A stretch of DNA of 36,964 nt from Clostridiales bacterium (GTDB lineage Bacteria > Bacillota > Clostridia > Oscillospirales > QAMX01), in contig QAMX01000077.1 in the NCBI GenBank assembly GCA_003149835.1, forward strand, positions 1-36,964. Reading direction: 5' to 3'. The number at the start of each line of letters is the position of its first letter. Within the stretch, counting starts at the first letter, position 1. A model generated the notes under the pieces. That model searched no databases. It was not told the DNA's origin and saw only the letters and a program-made list of their open reading frames with translations. The position numbers and the translations under genes are program-made. Positions 24,918-34,188 of the stretch are shown piece by piece.

Positions 24918-26348
24918 TCAGCGCTTGCTCTCGCCGCCGGCCGGAGCGGCCGTCAGGCGTTCAGACACCGCCAGCAGCTTCACGGTCATAAAAATCACAT
25001 AAATGCTGACCGCAGGCGCGACAAACGTATGCCCGGTCAGGAAGCCCACGGCAAAGCCGATCATCACCTGATACAGGCATGTGCACCACGTCAGCGACGC
25101 CAGACAAGCTTTCAGCGACCGGAACGAGCGCTTGATCGCCGTCGCCAGCAGCGCGAAAAACGGCGCGGCAAAGAGAAACAGCCCCACGACGCCATGCCTG
25201 TAAAAAACGGAGATAAAATCCATTTCTACGGCAATCTCGGCGTTGTATTCATATCCGGGCAGATTGGCATAGCCGATGCCGAGCAGCTTATACGCCGGAC
25301 CGCTTTCAAGATATTGAAACAGCACCGAACGGCTGTTGCTGAGGCGGCTGCTCAGCAGCCAGTTGGCGACGCGGTATGCATGGGTGTCATGAATCGGCGG
25401 CGGCGCGGTCGTCTGATTGGTGTCGACCGTCGTCGGCACGGTCGTTTGCTCCACCTGCACATGGTGAAACCACGTCATGCGCTCCGTCAAATGCTTCTTC
25501 ACCGGCGAGGCCGCGAGGTACAGCCCCGCCAGCAGAGCGATCATCACCACGGCTGCGACCATTCTGAACAGGTACAGCTTGTCGCGCGTGATTTCCAGCC
25601 GGAAAACGCTCCACACAAAGAAGCAGAGCAGATAGGCCGCGACGCCCAGCAGCGCCGCTTTTGTGGCGAGATAGACGCTGGCAAACAGCATCAGCAGAAC
25701 CGAGGCAGCGCCCGCGGCAATCGTCAGGCCGCGCTGTTTTCCGCCGCCTGTCCGCATGGCCTCAAACGCATCCCTTGACGTATAATGGTAAAAGACCAGC
25801 GGGGAGAGAATGATGGTGATCGCCGAGATCTCGTTGGCCGCGTAAAACCAGCCGCAGTAACCGTTTCCGGTGTAGGACTGGAACGAGGTGTTGGTCACAA
25901 AGGAGATAAAAATCGTCAGCGTGTAGAACACGGCGATCCGCACCAGCGGCTTGTCGGGCATCAGATACCCGTATTGCCGGTACAGAGCCCAGAAGGCGAG
26001 CAATACGCACGGGAAGTAAAAAACCTTGACGGTTTCCTTTAAGTTTGTAAACAGCGCGCCCGCGCCGCCGCCGGCCAAAAGCAGCCCGAATTGGAGCAGC
26101 ACATACGCGCACAGCGCGGCGATATAGGCTACAATCAGCTTTTTCTTCGGACCCTTGTAAAAGAAAAGCAGATAGACGCCCATGAAGAGCAGAAAAATCG
26201 CCCGCAGCACGACGCCGAACGTTAAATTGACGCCGCCGCGTACCAGAAGAGAGGTTCCGATATCGATCACGGGCTGTAAGCATAAGTAAATCAGGAGGAT
26301 TTTTTGAATCGTTTCAAGCGCATAGAGCTGTTTCAGTTTCGTTATCAC
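24918..26348 (-). CDS. O-antigen-ligase-family polytopic membrane protein
   Basis: The 476-residue protein has about ten to twelve hydrophobic segments, a GWFYAANEISAI motif typical of Wzy/WaaL-like proteins in Clostridia, and a large loop (about 280-350) rich in Thr and His before the last helices. It probably polymerises or ligates lipid-linked glycans at the outer face of the membrane. The start is a GTG at 26348 with GGAAGGA 9 bases upstream. It lies 20 bases after the GT4 gene, in the same operon, supporting a role in the same surface glycan. The acceptor is unknown. Confidence 0.85.
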   Translation of the reverse strand: MITKLKQLYALETIQKILLIYLCLQPVIDIGTSLLVRGGVNLTFGVVLRAIFLLFMGVYLLFFYKGPKKKLIVAYIAALCAYVLLQFGLLLAGGGAGALFTNLKETVKVFYFPCVLLAFWALYRQYGYLMPDKPLVRIAVFYTLTIFISFVTNTSFQSYTGNGYCGWFYAANEISAITIILSPLVFYHYTSRDAFEAMRTGGGKQRGLTIAAGAASVLLMLFASVYLATKAALLGVAAYLLCFFVWSVFRLEITRDKLYLFRMVAAVVMIALLAGLYLAASPVKKHLTERMTWFHHVQVEQTTVPTTVDTNQTTAPPPIHDTHAYRVANWLLSSRLSNSRSVLFQYLESGPAYKLLGIGYANLPGYEYNAEIAVEMDFISVFYRHGVVGLFLFAAPFFALLATAIKRSFRSLKACLASLTWCTCLYQVMIGFAVGFLTGHTFVAPAVSIYVIFMTVKLLAVSERLTAAPAGGESKR

Positions 26349-26368
26349 GTCTGTTTGTCCTTCCGGTT

Positions 26369-27430
26369 TTATTGCAGCAGCGCCTCAATGCGCTCGCCGA
26401 TTGTTTGGTTATACCAGTCGAGCGGGTCGGGCTTTTTTTCCGTTTTCACCGCCGCGCGCATCGCGCCGGCGATATCGTCCGTCCCCGCTATGCCGTCGTT
26501 ATACTTTTCCAGCCGTTTGGGAATCAGCACAGGCAGGCCGAGCGCCTTTGCCTCCCAAAGCACCATGCCCTGCCCCTCATAGCGCGACGTGAGCACAAAC
26601 CCGTCCATTTTGCGCATATACGGAAACGGGTTGGGCTGGTAACCCAAAATTTTTGCGGTTTCGGCGATGCCGAGGCGCTCAATCAACCGTTCCAGCTTTT
26701 TTCTGTCCTCGCCGTCGCCGATGATATACAGACGCAAATCCGGTCTCTGCCGAACCGCCTCGGCAAAATCCCGCAGCAGCAGGTCAAACCCCTTTGCGTA
26801 GCAGAGCCGCCCTACGGAGCAAAAATTAAAACAATTCGGGTCGACCTCAAACTCCACGGGTTCAGCCGCTCGCTCAGCGATTTTTTTTGTATCGACATAG
26901 TTTGGAATCACTGTAATCGGCTTGTCCTGAATGCCGGAAACACGCCGGAAGGCTTCGGCCGCGCCATCCGACACGGCGGCAAACGCGTCGTAATGCCGGA
27001 GTTTCCCTTTAAAAAAGTGCCACAAGAGCCTGTATTTCAGTTCTCTTCTGCGCGTCTGCTCCACGTCGTTGTGAATCCACATCACCCGTTTCCGCGCCCT
27101 GACGCTCAGCGCGCCGACGGCGCATTCATGCTGAAAGCTGCTGTAATCGATCGCCGCGTCGTATTGCTTTTCATCATCCAAATCCAGCTTCTTAGCGAAC
27201 CGGCGGACGAGGGAAAAATACAGCAAACGGTAAAAATACGGAAACGGCTTTAAAAACCGAACCGTGACATTGGCCGGAAACGCCGTTTCGTAGAAAATTT
27301 TCGTATCAAACAGAAACAAATCGACCTGATATTTTTCCTGATCAAGACGTGTAAGCAGGTTAATCAGCGATCTCTGAATGCCGCCCACCCAGAGCTCCTT
27401 CTGGAAGACGGCTATTTTTTTGGGTTTCAA
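26369..27430 (-). CDS. Family 4 glycosyltransferase
   Basis: The 353-residue protein has the GT-B fold of GT4 enzymes: an N-terminal domain with VGGIQRSLINLL, and a C-terminal nucleotide-sugar domain with SVGRLCYAKGFDLLL, YIIGDGEDRKKLE and the E-x7-E motif in RYEGQGMVLWEA. It is a retaining transferase acting in the cytoplasm; the sugar is unknown. The start is probably a TTG at 27430 (GGTGA upstream), with a leader of about 134 bases from the consensus promoter. It is the first gene of a two-gene operon with the O-antigen-ligase-like gene. Confidence 0.92.
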   Translation of the reverse strand: MKPKKIAVFQKELWVGGIQRSLINLLTRLDQEKYQVDLFLFDTKIFYETAFPANVTVRFLKPFPYFYRLLYFSLVRRFAKKLDLDDEKQYDAAIDYSSFQHECAVGALSVRARKRVMWIHNDVEQTRRRELKYRLLWHFFKGKLRHYDAFAAVSDGAAEAFRRVSGIQDKPITVIPNYVDTKKIAERAAEPVEFEVDPNCFNFCSVGRLCYAKGFDLLLRDFAEAVRQRPDLRLYIIGDGEDRKKLERLIERLGIAETAKILGYQPNPFPYMRKMDGFVLTSRYEGQGMVLWEAKALGLPVLIPKRLEKYNDGIAGTDDIAGAMRAAVKTEKKPDPLDWYNQTIGERIEALLQ

Positions 27431-27570
27431 CTTGTTATCACCGCCGGTATCGTCAAGTATCGCCGGACGACCGAAAAAAATAAGCCGCGGCGGCCGGAAA
27501 AGCAGGCGCCGGGCCGCAGCTCAAAATCGTTTTCAAACGCATATTCCGCTTCGTTCCGCAGACCGTTTTT

Positions 27571-27599
27571 ATTATATCAGATAAGCCAAACCGTGTCAA
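27571..27599 (-). promoter_or_regulatory. Consensus sigma-A promoter of the GT4-ligase operon
   Basis: On the minus strand a perfect TTGACA (27594-27599) and a perfect TATAAT (27571-27576) are separated by 17 bases. Transcription should start near 27564. Confidence 0.93.
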
Positions 27600-27620
27600 C
27601 GCCGCCGCTCCTGACAGAGT

Positions 27621-28046
27621 ATGGAAAATTGTAAGAGTACCATACATCTTGGACAGTTCAATAAAAAAGGTTTTGAATGCACCAATCGTTTTTCCAGCAG
27701 TCAGAAGGATCTCCAAACCCTTTTTGAAGCCGCCGCTGAAACGCTCGGGATCCGTCACAAACGCATTGGGCCTTTCACGCCTCGCCGCAACGGAAAAGTG
27801 GAGCGCAGCCATCGGGAAGACCGGAAGCGTTTCTATGATTCCCACGCTTTCTTTTCCTTGGACGGCTACGTCAAACAGCTTGCCGCTCACAACCGCCGTT
27901 CCAACAACTTTCCGTTGCGGCCTCTTGCCCGGCTTTTTCCGAACGACTTCTTTGTCCAATTTGTTTGTCAAGCCCACAAAAACTTGCGGCGAAATATCGC
28001 CGAAGCCCTCGCACCGCTGCGAAAAATATGGTATAATGTAGGATAG
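27621..28046 (+). pseudogene. C-terminal remnant of a DDE (rve-type) transposase, IS481-like
   Basis: The open frame encodes 141 residues, of which about 15-112 match the last part of an integrase-core transposase: GFECTNRF, TLFEAAAETLGIRHK, PFTPRRNGKVERSHRED, KRFYDSH and RRSNNFPLRPL. The last catalytic Glu is present in KVERSH. The N-terminal helix-turn-helix, the first catalytic Asp and the Asp of the usual DNGFE motif are missing (NKKGFE here). The C-terminus from about 117 no longer matches. I see no terminal inverted repeats. It is a decayed insertion sequence, not a functional element. It sits between the divergent GT4 operon and leuA. Confidence 0.75.
28032..28037 (+). promoter_or_regulatory. 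Extended -10 promoter of leuA inside the transposase remnant
   Basis: TGGTATAAT gives a perfect -10 with an extended TG; there is no good -35 at 17-18 bases. It lies within the last codons of the transposase remnant frame and about 50 bases before leuA. The leader is too short for a T-box. Confidence 0.7.
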
Positions 28047-28089
28047 AATCTTTCCCGCATACCCGACCGAAACACAAACGAGGTGTCCT

Positions 28090-29595
28090 ATGCGCAAAAT
28101 TCGGATCTTTGATACCACGCTGCGCGACGGCGAGCAGTCGCCGGGGTGCAGCATGGATTTATATGAAAAGCTCGAAGTCGCCCGCGCGCTCGAAGCGCTG
28201 GGCGTGGACGTGATTGAGGCGGGCTTCCCCGTTTCCTCCGAGGGCGATTTCGCGGCGGTTTCCAGGATCGCCGCGGAAATCCGCGGCTGCTCGGTCACCG
28301 GACTGGCGCGCGCGCTGACCGGCGACATCGACGCGGTCTGGGAGGCGGTGCGGAACGGCGTCTCGCCGCTGATCCATATCTTTCTGGCGACCAGCCCGAT
28401 CCATATGCAGTACAAGCTGCGCATGACGCCCGACGAGGTGGTTCAGCGCGCCGCCGACGCGGTCGCCTATGCGGCCCGGTTCTGTTCCGCCGTGGAGTTT
28501 TCGGCCGAGGATGCGACGCGCAGCGACCCCGATTTTCTCTGCCGCGTTTTCTCTGCGGTCATCCGCAGCGGCGCGACGGTCGTCAACATTCCCGACACGG
28601 TCGGCTATGCGGCTCCCTCGGAAATGGAGCGCCTCGTCCGCTATATCACCGAACACACCGAGGGCATCGAAAAGGCCGCCCTCTCCGTTCACTGTCACGA
28701 CGATCTCGGCCTCGCCACGGCCAACTCGCTGGCCGCCGTCGCCGCCGGCGTCTCGCAGGTCGAATGCGCGCTGAACGGCATCGGCGAGCGGGCCGGCAAC
28801 GCGGCGCTTGAAGAGGTCGTCATGGCGCTGAAAACGCGCCGCGACCTGCTCGGCGCGGAGACCGGCGTTCACACTCGGCAGATCTATCACGCCAGCCGCG
28901 TGCTGGAATCGATTATCCACACGCCGATCCCGCCCAACAAGCCGGTCATCGGCGAAAACGTCTTCGCGCACGAGTCCGGCGTACATCAGCACGGCGTGAT
29001 GGCGGCGCGCGAGACGTATGAGATCTTTACGCCGGAGAGCATCGGCGTCCCGCAGAGCCAGATCATCCTCGGCAAGCATTCCGGCCGCCATGCGTTTGAG
29101 GAACGGCTCGTCTCCCTCGGTTACACGGCGCTGTCGGCCGAGCGCATCGACGAGCTGTTCGAACAGTTCAAGCGCCTCTGCGACAAGAAAAAGACCATCA
29201 CCGACCGCGACATCGTCTCGCTGGCCGGCCGCCGCCTCGACTCCGTCCCGGCGCGCTACAAGCTGTCGAGCTTTGTGATCAACAGCGGCAACACCATCCC
29301 CGCTACGGCGCGCATCACGCTGGAAACGGCCGACGGGCCGGTGGACTGCGTGGCCGTCGGAGACGGACCGGTAGACGCGTGCTTCAAGGCCATCGACAGC
29401 CTCGTGGGCGGCGGCTTTGCGCTCTCCGACTATACGATCCGCGCCGTCACCGAGGGCGGAGACGCTTTGGGCGAGGCCGTTATCCGTCTCTCCCGCGGCG
29501 ACCGCAGGATTACGACGCGCGGCGTCTCCACCGATATCATCGAGGCGAGCCTCAAAGCCTATATCAACGCCGTCAACCGCCTGCTGGCCGAGTAA
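28090..29595 (+). CDS. leuA: 2-isopropylmalate synthase
   Basis: The 501-residue protein begins with the DTTLRDGEQSPG motif (8-19), followed by VIEAGFP, SAEDATRSD, the HCHDDLGLATANS metal site and ALNGIGERAGNAALEEVV. A C-terminal LeuA regulatory domain (about 385-501) follows, which normally gives leucine feedback. It condenses acetyl-CoA with 2-oxoisovalerate, the first step of leucine synthesis. GAGG precedes the ATG by 7 bases. Homocitrate synthase and related enzymes are alternatives, but length and motif set favour LeuA. The cimA gene follows 186 bases downstream on the same strand. Confidence 0.95.
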   Translation: MRKIRIFDTTLRDGEQSPGCSMDLYEKLEVARALEALGVDVIEAGFPVSSEGDFAAVSRIAAEIRGCSVTGLARALTGDIDAVWEAVRNGVSPLIHIFLATSPIHMQYKLRMTPDEVVQRAADAVAYAARFCSAVEFSAEDATRSDPDFLCRVFSAVIRSGATVVNIPDTVGYAAPSEMERLVRYITEHTEGIEKAALSVHCHDDLGLATANSLAAVAAGVSQVECALNGIGERAGNAALEEVVMALKTRRDLLGAETGVHTRQIYHASRVLESIIHTPIPPNKPVIGENVFAHESGVHQHGVMAARETYEIFTPESIGVPQSQIILGKHSGRHAFEERLVSLGYTALSAERIDELFEQFKRLCDKKKTITDRDIVSLAGRRLDSVPARYKLSSFVINSGNTIPATARITLETADGPVDCVAVGDGPVDACFKAIDSLVGGGFALSDYTIRAVTEGGDALGEAVIRLSRGDRRITTRGVSTDIIEASLKAYINAVNRLLAE

Positions 29596-29781
29596 GCTGC
29601 GCGCCGCTTTGAGCGAAGCGCCGGACTTCCTCCCCCCTGCGGGGCGAACCGTCTGCGCGCGCCCTCCAAGGCTTCTCCGCCGGCGAAGCCATCCGCATTC
29701 CCGCGTTTGTCTCCTCCGCCGCAGCCCGACGGCGCGCCCAACCCTCTCAATATACCGCCAACACAAAGGATGTCGTAATCT

Positions 29782-31383
29782 GTGACTGTTTTTCATCCCG
29801 AAATCGAAATCCTCGATACGACTCTGCGCGACGGCGCGCAGAGCGAGAGCATTTCCTACTCCGTCAAGGATAAGCTGGATATCGTCCACGCGCTCGACCG
29901 CGCCGGCATCTCCGTAATCGAGGCCGGCAACCCGGGCGCCGTACCCAAGGATATGGAGCTGTTCCGCGCGCTTGCGGGCGCAAAGCTGAAAAACGCGCGC
30001 GTCGCAGCCTTTTCCCCGACGCGGCACCGGCATACCGCCGCCGAGCAAGACCCGATGCTCGCCGCGCTGGTACGGTGCGGCGCGCCGGTCGCGGTCGTGT
30101 TCGGCAAAGCCTCGCGCGCGCACGCGGAAAACGTCCTCGCTGTTTCAGCGGCGGAAAACCTCGCCATGATCGGAGACTCCATCCGCTTTCTGCGCGCCAA
30201 GGGGCTGACGGTCTACTACGACGCGGAGCACTATTTTGACGCCTACGCCGAGGACAGGGACTATGCGCTTGAAACCGTGCGCGCCGCGCTGCGCGCCGGC
30301 GCCTCCAAGGCCGTCCTCTGCGACACCAACGGCGGCTCTCTGCCCGCCCGGATCGCCGCTGTGCTGACCGAAACGATCCGCGCTTTCGGCGAAACGGAGA
30401 GCGGCGCTTTCGGAATTCACTGTCATAACGACATGGGGCTGGCCGTGGCGTGCAGCATGAGCGCTGTCGAGGCGGGGGCGCGGCACGTTCAGGGGACGTT
30501 TCTCGGTTTCGGCGAGCGCTGCGGCAACGCCTGCCTCTCGACGCTGATTCCCAACCTCCAATTCAAGCTCGGCTTTCGCGCCGTGCCGGACGAGGCGCTG
30601 CGGCGTTTTACGCGCGAGGCGACGCTGATCGCCGACGTCTCCAACCAGCGGCTGAACCGCGAGCTGCCCTATGTGGGGCGCAGCGCCTTTGCCCACAAGG
30701 CGGGCATGCACGTCGACGCCATGCTCAAATACCACGGCGCATATGAACACATCGACCCTGCGCTGGTCGGAAACACGCGCCAAATCCCCGTCAGCGAGTT
30801 CGCCGGCCGCCAGACGCTTTTTGCAAAATTCGCCCGCTTTTTTCCCGACGGCGACAAGGATTCTCCGGCGCTGCTCAGCGTCATGAATCTCCTCAAAGCC
30901 AAGGAAGCCGCCGGCTATCAATACGAGGCCGCCGAGGGCAGCTTGGAGCTGATCATCCGCCGTCAGGTCGGCATGATGCGTGATTTTTTTGAGCTGATCG
31001 ACTGTACGCTGATCGACCGGCAGCCCGTGCGCACGGGGGCGAGCTCCTCGGCGCTCGTGAAAATCCGCGTCAACGGCCGCGACGAGCTCGCGGCCGCCGA
31101 GGGCGACGGCCCGGTACACGCCATCGACAGCGCGCTCCGCGCCGCGCTCAACCGCTTTTACCCCACGCTCGGACGCACGCACCTCACCGACTACAAGGTG
31201 CGCGTGTTGACGCCGGAAAGCGCGACGGCCGCAAAGGTGCGCGTCCTCATCCGCTCGACCGACGGGGAGAGCGAGTGGTCGACCATCGGCGTCTCCGCCG
31301 ACATCATCGAGGCCAGCTACGCGGCGCTGCGCGATTCCATCGAATTAAAGCTGATCAACGACATGGAAATCGGCGCGCTGTGA
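29782..31383 (+). CDS. cimA: (R)-citramalate synthase
   Basis: The 533-residue protein starts at a GTG (AAGGA upstream) and has the CimA form of the condensing-enzyme motif, DTTLRDGAQSESISYSVKDK, rather than the LeuA GEQSPG form. HCHNDMGLAVA gives the metal site. The C-terminal LeuA-type regulatory domain (about 415-533) is present. CimA joins pyruvate and acetyl-CoA to make citramalate, giving 2-oxobutyrate for isoleucine without threonine deaminase. Together with the preceding leuA gene this supplies the committed steps for leucine and isoleucine. No leuB, leuC, leuD or ilv genes are in the window. Confidence 0.95.
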   Translation: MTVFHPEIEILDTTLRDGAQSESISYSVKDKLDIVHALDRAGISVIEAGNPGAVPKDMELFRALAGAKLKNARVAAFSPTRHRHTAAEQDPMLAALVRCGAPVAVVFGKASRAHAENVLAVSAAENLAMIGDSIRFLRAKGLTVYYDAEHYFDAYAEDRDYALETVRAALRAGASKAVLCDTNGGSLPARIAAVLTETIRAFGETESGAFGIHCHNDMGLAVACSMSAVEAGARHVQGTFLGFGERCGNACLSTLIPNLQFKLGFRAVPDEALRRFTREATLIADVSNQRLNRELPYVGRSAFAHKAGMHVDAMLKYHGAYEHIDPALVGNTRQIPVSEFAGRQTLFAKFARFFPDGDKDSPALLSVMNLLKAKEAAGYQYEAAEGSLELIIRRQVGMMRDFFELIDCTLIDRQPVRTGASSSALVKIRVNGRDELAAAEGDGPVHAIDSALRAALNRFYPTLGRTHLTDYKVRVLTPESATAAKVRVLIRSTDGESEWSTIGVSADIIEASYAALRDSIELKLINDMEIGAL

Positions 31384-31502
31384 GCCGGACTTCGGCGTGC
31401 GGACGGGGAGGGGCAGAATGTCCGGCTCGCTTCGGCGTTCTCCCATGACCGGCCGCCGCGGCCGACGGGATACGGCCGCCATCTAAAACGCCCCGTATCG
31501 CG

Positions 31503-31594
31503 CGCCGCTTCACCGCCGCACGCTGCACCGCGTCTGATACCGTGATCCACCGTGCCGGAAGCGGCTGTTCCCGCCGCCGCTTCACCGCCGCACG
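31503..31594. repeat. Exact 20-base direct repeat between cimA and the aldo/keto reductase gene
   Basis: The copies are 31503-31522 and 31575-31594, 72 bases apart, both beginning CGCCGCTTCACC. They lie in non-coding sequence before the ribosome binding site of the next gene. Function unknown. Confidence 0.75.
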
Positions 31595-31627
31595 GAATCC
31601 CCATCAAAATAAACGGAGGCTGTGTTT

Positions 31628-32749
31628 ATGCAATACCGCTCATTTGGAAAAATCGGCCGCATTTCTGCGCTCGGCTTCGGCTGTATGCGCCTTCCGATCG
31701 CGGAGGACGGACAGGTCGACGAATCGCTGGCCATCCCTCTGCTCCGCCGCGGCTACGAGCTCGGCGTCAACTATTTCGACACGGCGTATTACTACTGCAA
31801 CGAGCAGTCGCAGTATGTCGTCGGCCGCGCCGTCAAGCCCTTCCGCGACAAAATCCTCCTCTCCACCAAGCTCCCGCTCGGCGACAGCGCCGACAAAAAG
31901 TATTTCCGTCAGACGCTTGAAGAACAGCTGCGCCGGCTCGACACGCCGTATATCGACGTCTATCACTTCCATGCTCTGAACCGCAAAAAGTTCGACGAGG
32001 TCGTGCTTGCCAACGACATGCTCGCCGACGCGCGCCGCGCCATCGACGAAGGGCTGATCCGCCACATTTCCTTCTCGTTTCACGACAAGCCCGAATACAT
32101 GTCCGACATCATCGAACGCGGCGAGATCTTCGCGTCGGTTCTCTGCCAGTACAATCTGCTCGACCGCGCCAACGAAGAGGAGATCGCCAAGGCCCATGAG
32201 CGCGGGCTCGGCGTCGTGATCATGGGGCCGGTCGGCGGCGGACGTCTGGGCGGCGCGTCGATCCTCTCGGAAAAAGTTGCCCACGACTTTACGGCGACGC
32301 CGGAGCTGGCTCTGCGCTTTGTGCTCGGCAACGAAAACGTCTCCTGCGCGCTTTCGGGGATGCAAAATCTCGAACAGCTTGAACAGAACGCCGCGGTCGC
32401 CTCGGATGAGATCCCGATGACGCCGGAAACCTTCCAGCGCGTCAACGCCGCTTTGAAGGAGATCGAGCGCTTTAACGAACTGTATTGTACCGGCTGCGAA
32501 TACTGCCTGCCCTGCCCGAAGGGCGTTGAAATCCCCAAGATTTTCAAGGCGTATAACATGCAGAACGTCTATGGCCTGACCGAATTTGCGCGAAAGAGCT
32601 ATGATCAGCTCTCCCAAAAATCGGAGCGGGAATCCGCGGCGGCCGCCTGCGTCGCCTGCCGCGCCTGCGTCAAAAAATGTCCGCAGAATCTGGATATCCC
32701 CGCGCTGCTCAAAAAGATCGACGCGGTCTTTGCCAAACAGGCACTGTAA
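31628..32749 (+). CDS. Aldo/keto reductase with two C-terminal 4Fe-4S clusters
   Basis: The ATG at 31628 (GGAGG 8 bases upstream) gives 373 residues. The aldo/keto reductase barrel (about 1-270) has YFDTAYYY (D51, Y55/Y56), STKLP (K81) and YHFHA (H113), giving the Asp-Tyr-Lys-His tetrad. The C-terminus has two Cys motifs: C287, C290, C293, C296 and C341, C344, C347, C351, each ending in Pro, as in ferredoxin-type 4Fe-4S sites. This Fe-S aldo/keto reductase group is common in anaerobes. Substrate and electron partner are unknown. It lies between cimA and a cysteine synthase gene, with no obvious pathway link. Confidence 0.92.
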   Translation: MQYRSFGKIGRISALGFGCMRLPIAEDGQVDESLAIPLLRRGYELGVNYFDTAYYYCNEQSQYVVGRAVKPFRDKILLSTKLPLGDSADKKYFRQTLEEQLRRLDTPYIDVYHFHALNRKKFDEVVLANDMLADARRAIDEGLIRHISFSFHDKPEYMSDIIERGEIFASVLCQYNLLDRANEEEIAKAHERGLGVVIMGPVGGGRLGGASILSEKVAHDFTATPELALRFVLGNENVSCALSGMQNLEQLEQNAAVASDEIPMTPETFQRVNAALKEIERFNELYCTGCEYCLPCPKGVEIPKIFKAYNMQNVYGLTEFARKSYDQLSQKSERESAAAACVACRACVKKCPQNLDIPALLKKIDAVFAKQAL

Positions 32750-32867
32750 AGCCCGCCGGCCTCCCGCATTTTCACCGTTCGCGCCGGACGGCGCGGCCAA
32801 TCCCGGCGGCGCGGCTGATTTGTATGTCCGCCTCTCATCCGACCGCCACAGAAAGGGGCTCCGATCT

Positions 32868-33794
32868 ATGAAACTGTATCAATCCATGACCGAGCTGATC
32901 GGCGGCACGCCGCTGCTTACGCTCAACCGCTACGCCGCGGCGCAGGGGCTGAACGCGCATGTCGTCGCCAAGCTTGAATCCCTGAATCCCGCCGGAAGCG
33001 TCAAGGACCGCGTCGCCGCCGCCATGCTTGCGGACGCTGAGCGGAAAGGGCTGCTGTCGCCGGAATCGGTGATCATCGAACCGACGAGCGGCAACACCGG
33101 CATCGGGCTCGCCGCCGTCGCCGCCGCCAAGGGATACCGGACGATCATCGTCATGCCTGAAACGATGTCCGAGGAGCGCCGGCGGCTGATTCGCGCCTAC
33201 GGCGCGGAGCTTGTGCTGACGGACGGGCGCCTCGGCATGAAGGGCGCCATCGAGCGCGCCGCGGCGCTCGCCGCCGAGCTGCCGCACAGCTTTGTTGCCG
33301 GGCAGTTCACCAACCCCGCCAATCCCGCCGCGCACCGCGCCTCGACCGGCCCCGAAATCTGGGCGGACACGGACGGGAGCGTCGATTGGTTCGTCGCCGG
33401 CGTGGGAACAGGCGGCACGATCACCGGCGCAGGCGAATATCTCAAAGAGAAGAACCCGGCCGTCCGTGTCGCCGCCGTGGAGCCCGTTGATTCGCCCGTG
33501 CTCTCCGAGGGGCGTTCGGGGCCGCATCAGCTTCAAGGCATCGGCGCGGGCTTTGTGCCGGAAACGCTGAACACCGCCGTCTACGACGAAATTCTCCGCG
33601 TCGGTACGGAAGAGGCCTATGCGGCGAGCCGTCTGCTGGCGCGGAGCGAAGGGATCCTTGCCGGGATTTCGTCCGGCGCGGCGCTGCACGCAGCCACGGT
33701 CATCGCGCGCCGCTCCGAAAACGCCGGAAAGATGATCGTCGTCCTTCTGCCCGACACGGGCGACCGCTATCTCTCCACCGAGCTGTTCGGATAG
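32868..33794 (+). CDS. cysK: Cysteine synthase (O-acetylserine sulfhydrylase)
   Basis: The ATG at 32868 (AAAGGGG upstream) gives 308 residues, the usual length. The PLP lysine is K46 in NPAGSVKDR, followed by TSGNTG (73-78), [10 protein letters not shown] and the C-terminal ISSGAAL motif. The enzyme makes cysteine from O-acetylserine and sulfide. CysK and CysM cannot be separated firmly here; the sequence is closest to CysK in motifs. The reading frame is open further upstream, but only this start has a ribosome binding site. No cysE or sulfur-assimilation gene is adjacent. Confidence 0.94.
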   Translation: MKLYQSMTELIGGTPLLTLNRYAAAQGLNAHVVAKLESLNPAGSVKDRVAAAMLADAERKGLLSPESVIIEPTSGNTGIGLAAVAAAKGYRTIIVMPETMSEERRRLIRAYGAELVLTDGRLGMKGAIERAAALAAELPHSFVAGQFTNPANPAAHRASTGPEIWADTDGSVDWFVAGVGTGGTITGAGEYLKEKNPAVRVAAVEPVDSPVLSEGRSGPHQLQGIGAGFVPETLNTAVYDEILRVGTEEAYAASRLLARSEGILAGISSGAALHAATVIARRSENAGKMIVVLLPDTGDRYLSTELFG

Positions 33795-33938
33795 ACCGCA
33801 GCCGTCTTTGGGCGGCTCCGCTCTGACGATTTTTCCCGGAGCAAGGATAAAACCCGGACAGAGTCCGGCTTAAAAAAAGCCGCCGGCCGCGGCCGCTGCA
33901 CGGTTTCTTCGGCCGTTCGGAAACGGCTGTAAAAATAT

Positions 33939-33972
33939 AGAGGACGGTATCCGGTCAAGGATACCGTCCTCT
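33939..33972. terminator. Hairpin between cysK and htrA, likely terminator
   Basis: A perfect 14-bp stem (33939-33952 with 33959-33972) with a 6-base loop. The plus side is followed by GTGTTT, a weak tail; the minus side by ATATTTTTAC, a better one. It may stop transcripts from either side. Confidence 0.6.
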
Positions 33973-34114
33973 GTGTTTCCGATACAGCGGGCGCGGTTCG
34001 GCGACGCTTCGCATCCGCGGCGGCGGACGGGTTTTTATAGGCCTGCTCCGGCGCTTTCACCCTCGACGCACGGCGCGGAGCACTCCGGGAGGGTCGGCTG
34101 TTGGGGAAGCGTAA

Positions 34115-34174
34115 AAAGCAAAAAAGGAAAACCCGCCACGATGCGCCGCGCAGGGAGCGGCGTATCATGGCGGG
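34115..34174 (-). terminator. Rho-independent terminator of htrA
   Basis: An 18-position stem (34132-34149 with 34157-34174) with two imperfect positions and a 7-base loop starts 14 bases after the htrA stop. On the minus strand it is followed by TTTTCCTTTTTTGCTTTTT, a long T-rich tail. Confidence 0.88.
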
Positions 34175-34188
34175 AACAGGCCGAAAGA

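Larger units (their letters stand above)
33795..34188. other. Convergent intergenic region between cysK and htrA
   Basis: No gene is supported. It holds several hairpins: a small one at 33854-33868, another at 33912-33927, a 14-bp one at 33939-33972 and the htrA terminator at 34132-34174. The open frames overlapping it are shadows. Confidence 0.6.

Noticed and set aside
28038..28089. Possible T-box or leader peptide before leuA
   Set aside because: Only about 45 bases separate the predicted start from the ATG, too short for a T-box, and no Leu-rich small frame is seen.
28159..30123. A 654-residue open frame antisense to leuA and cimA
   Set aside because: It lies opposite two well-supported enzymes, is Arg/Gly/Ala-rich as expected from GC-rich codons read in the wrong frame, and has no motif or ribosome binding site.
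31640..32800. A 386-residue minus-strand open frame over the aldo/keto reductase
   Set aside because: It mirrors the reductase and its Fe-S motifs; composition is that of a shadow frame.
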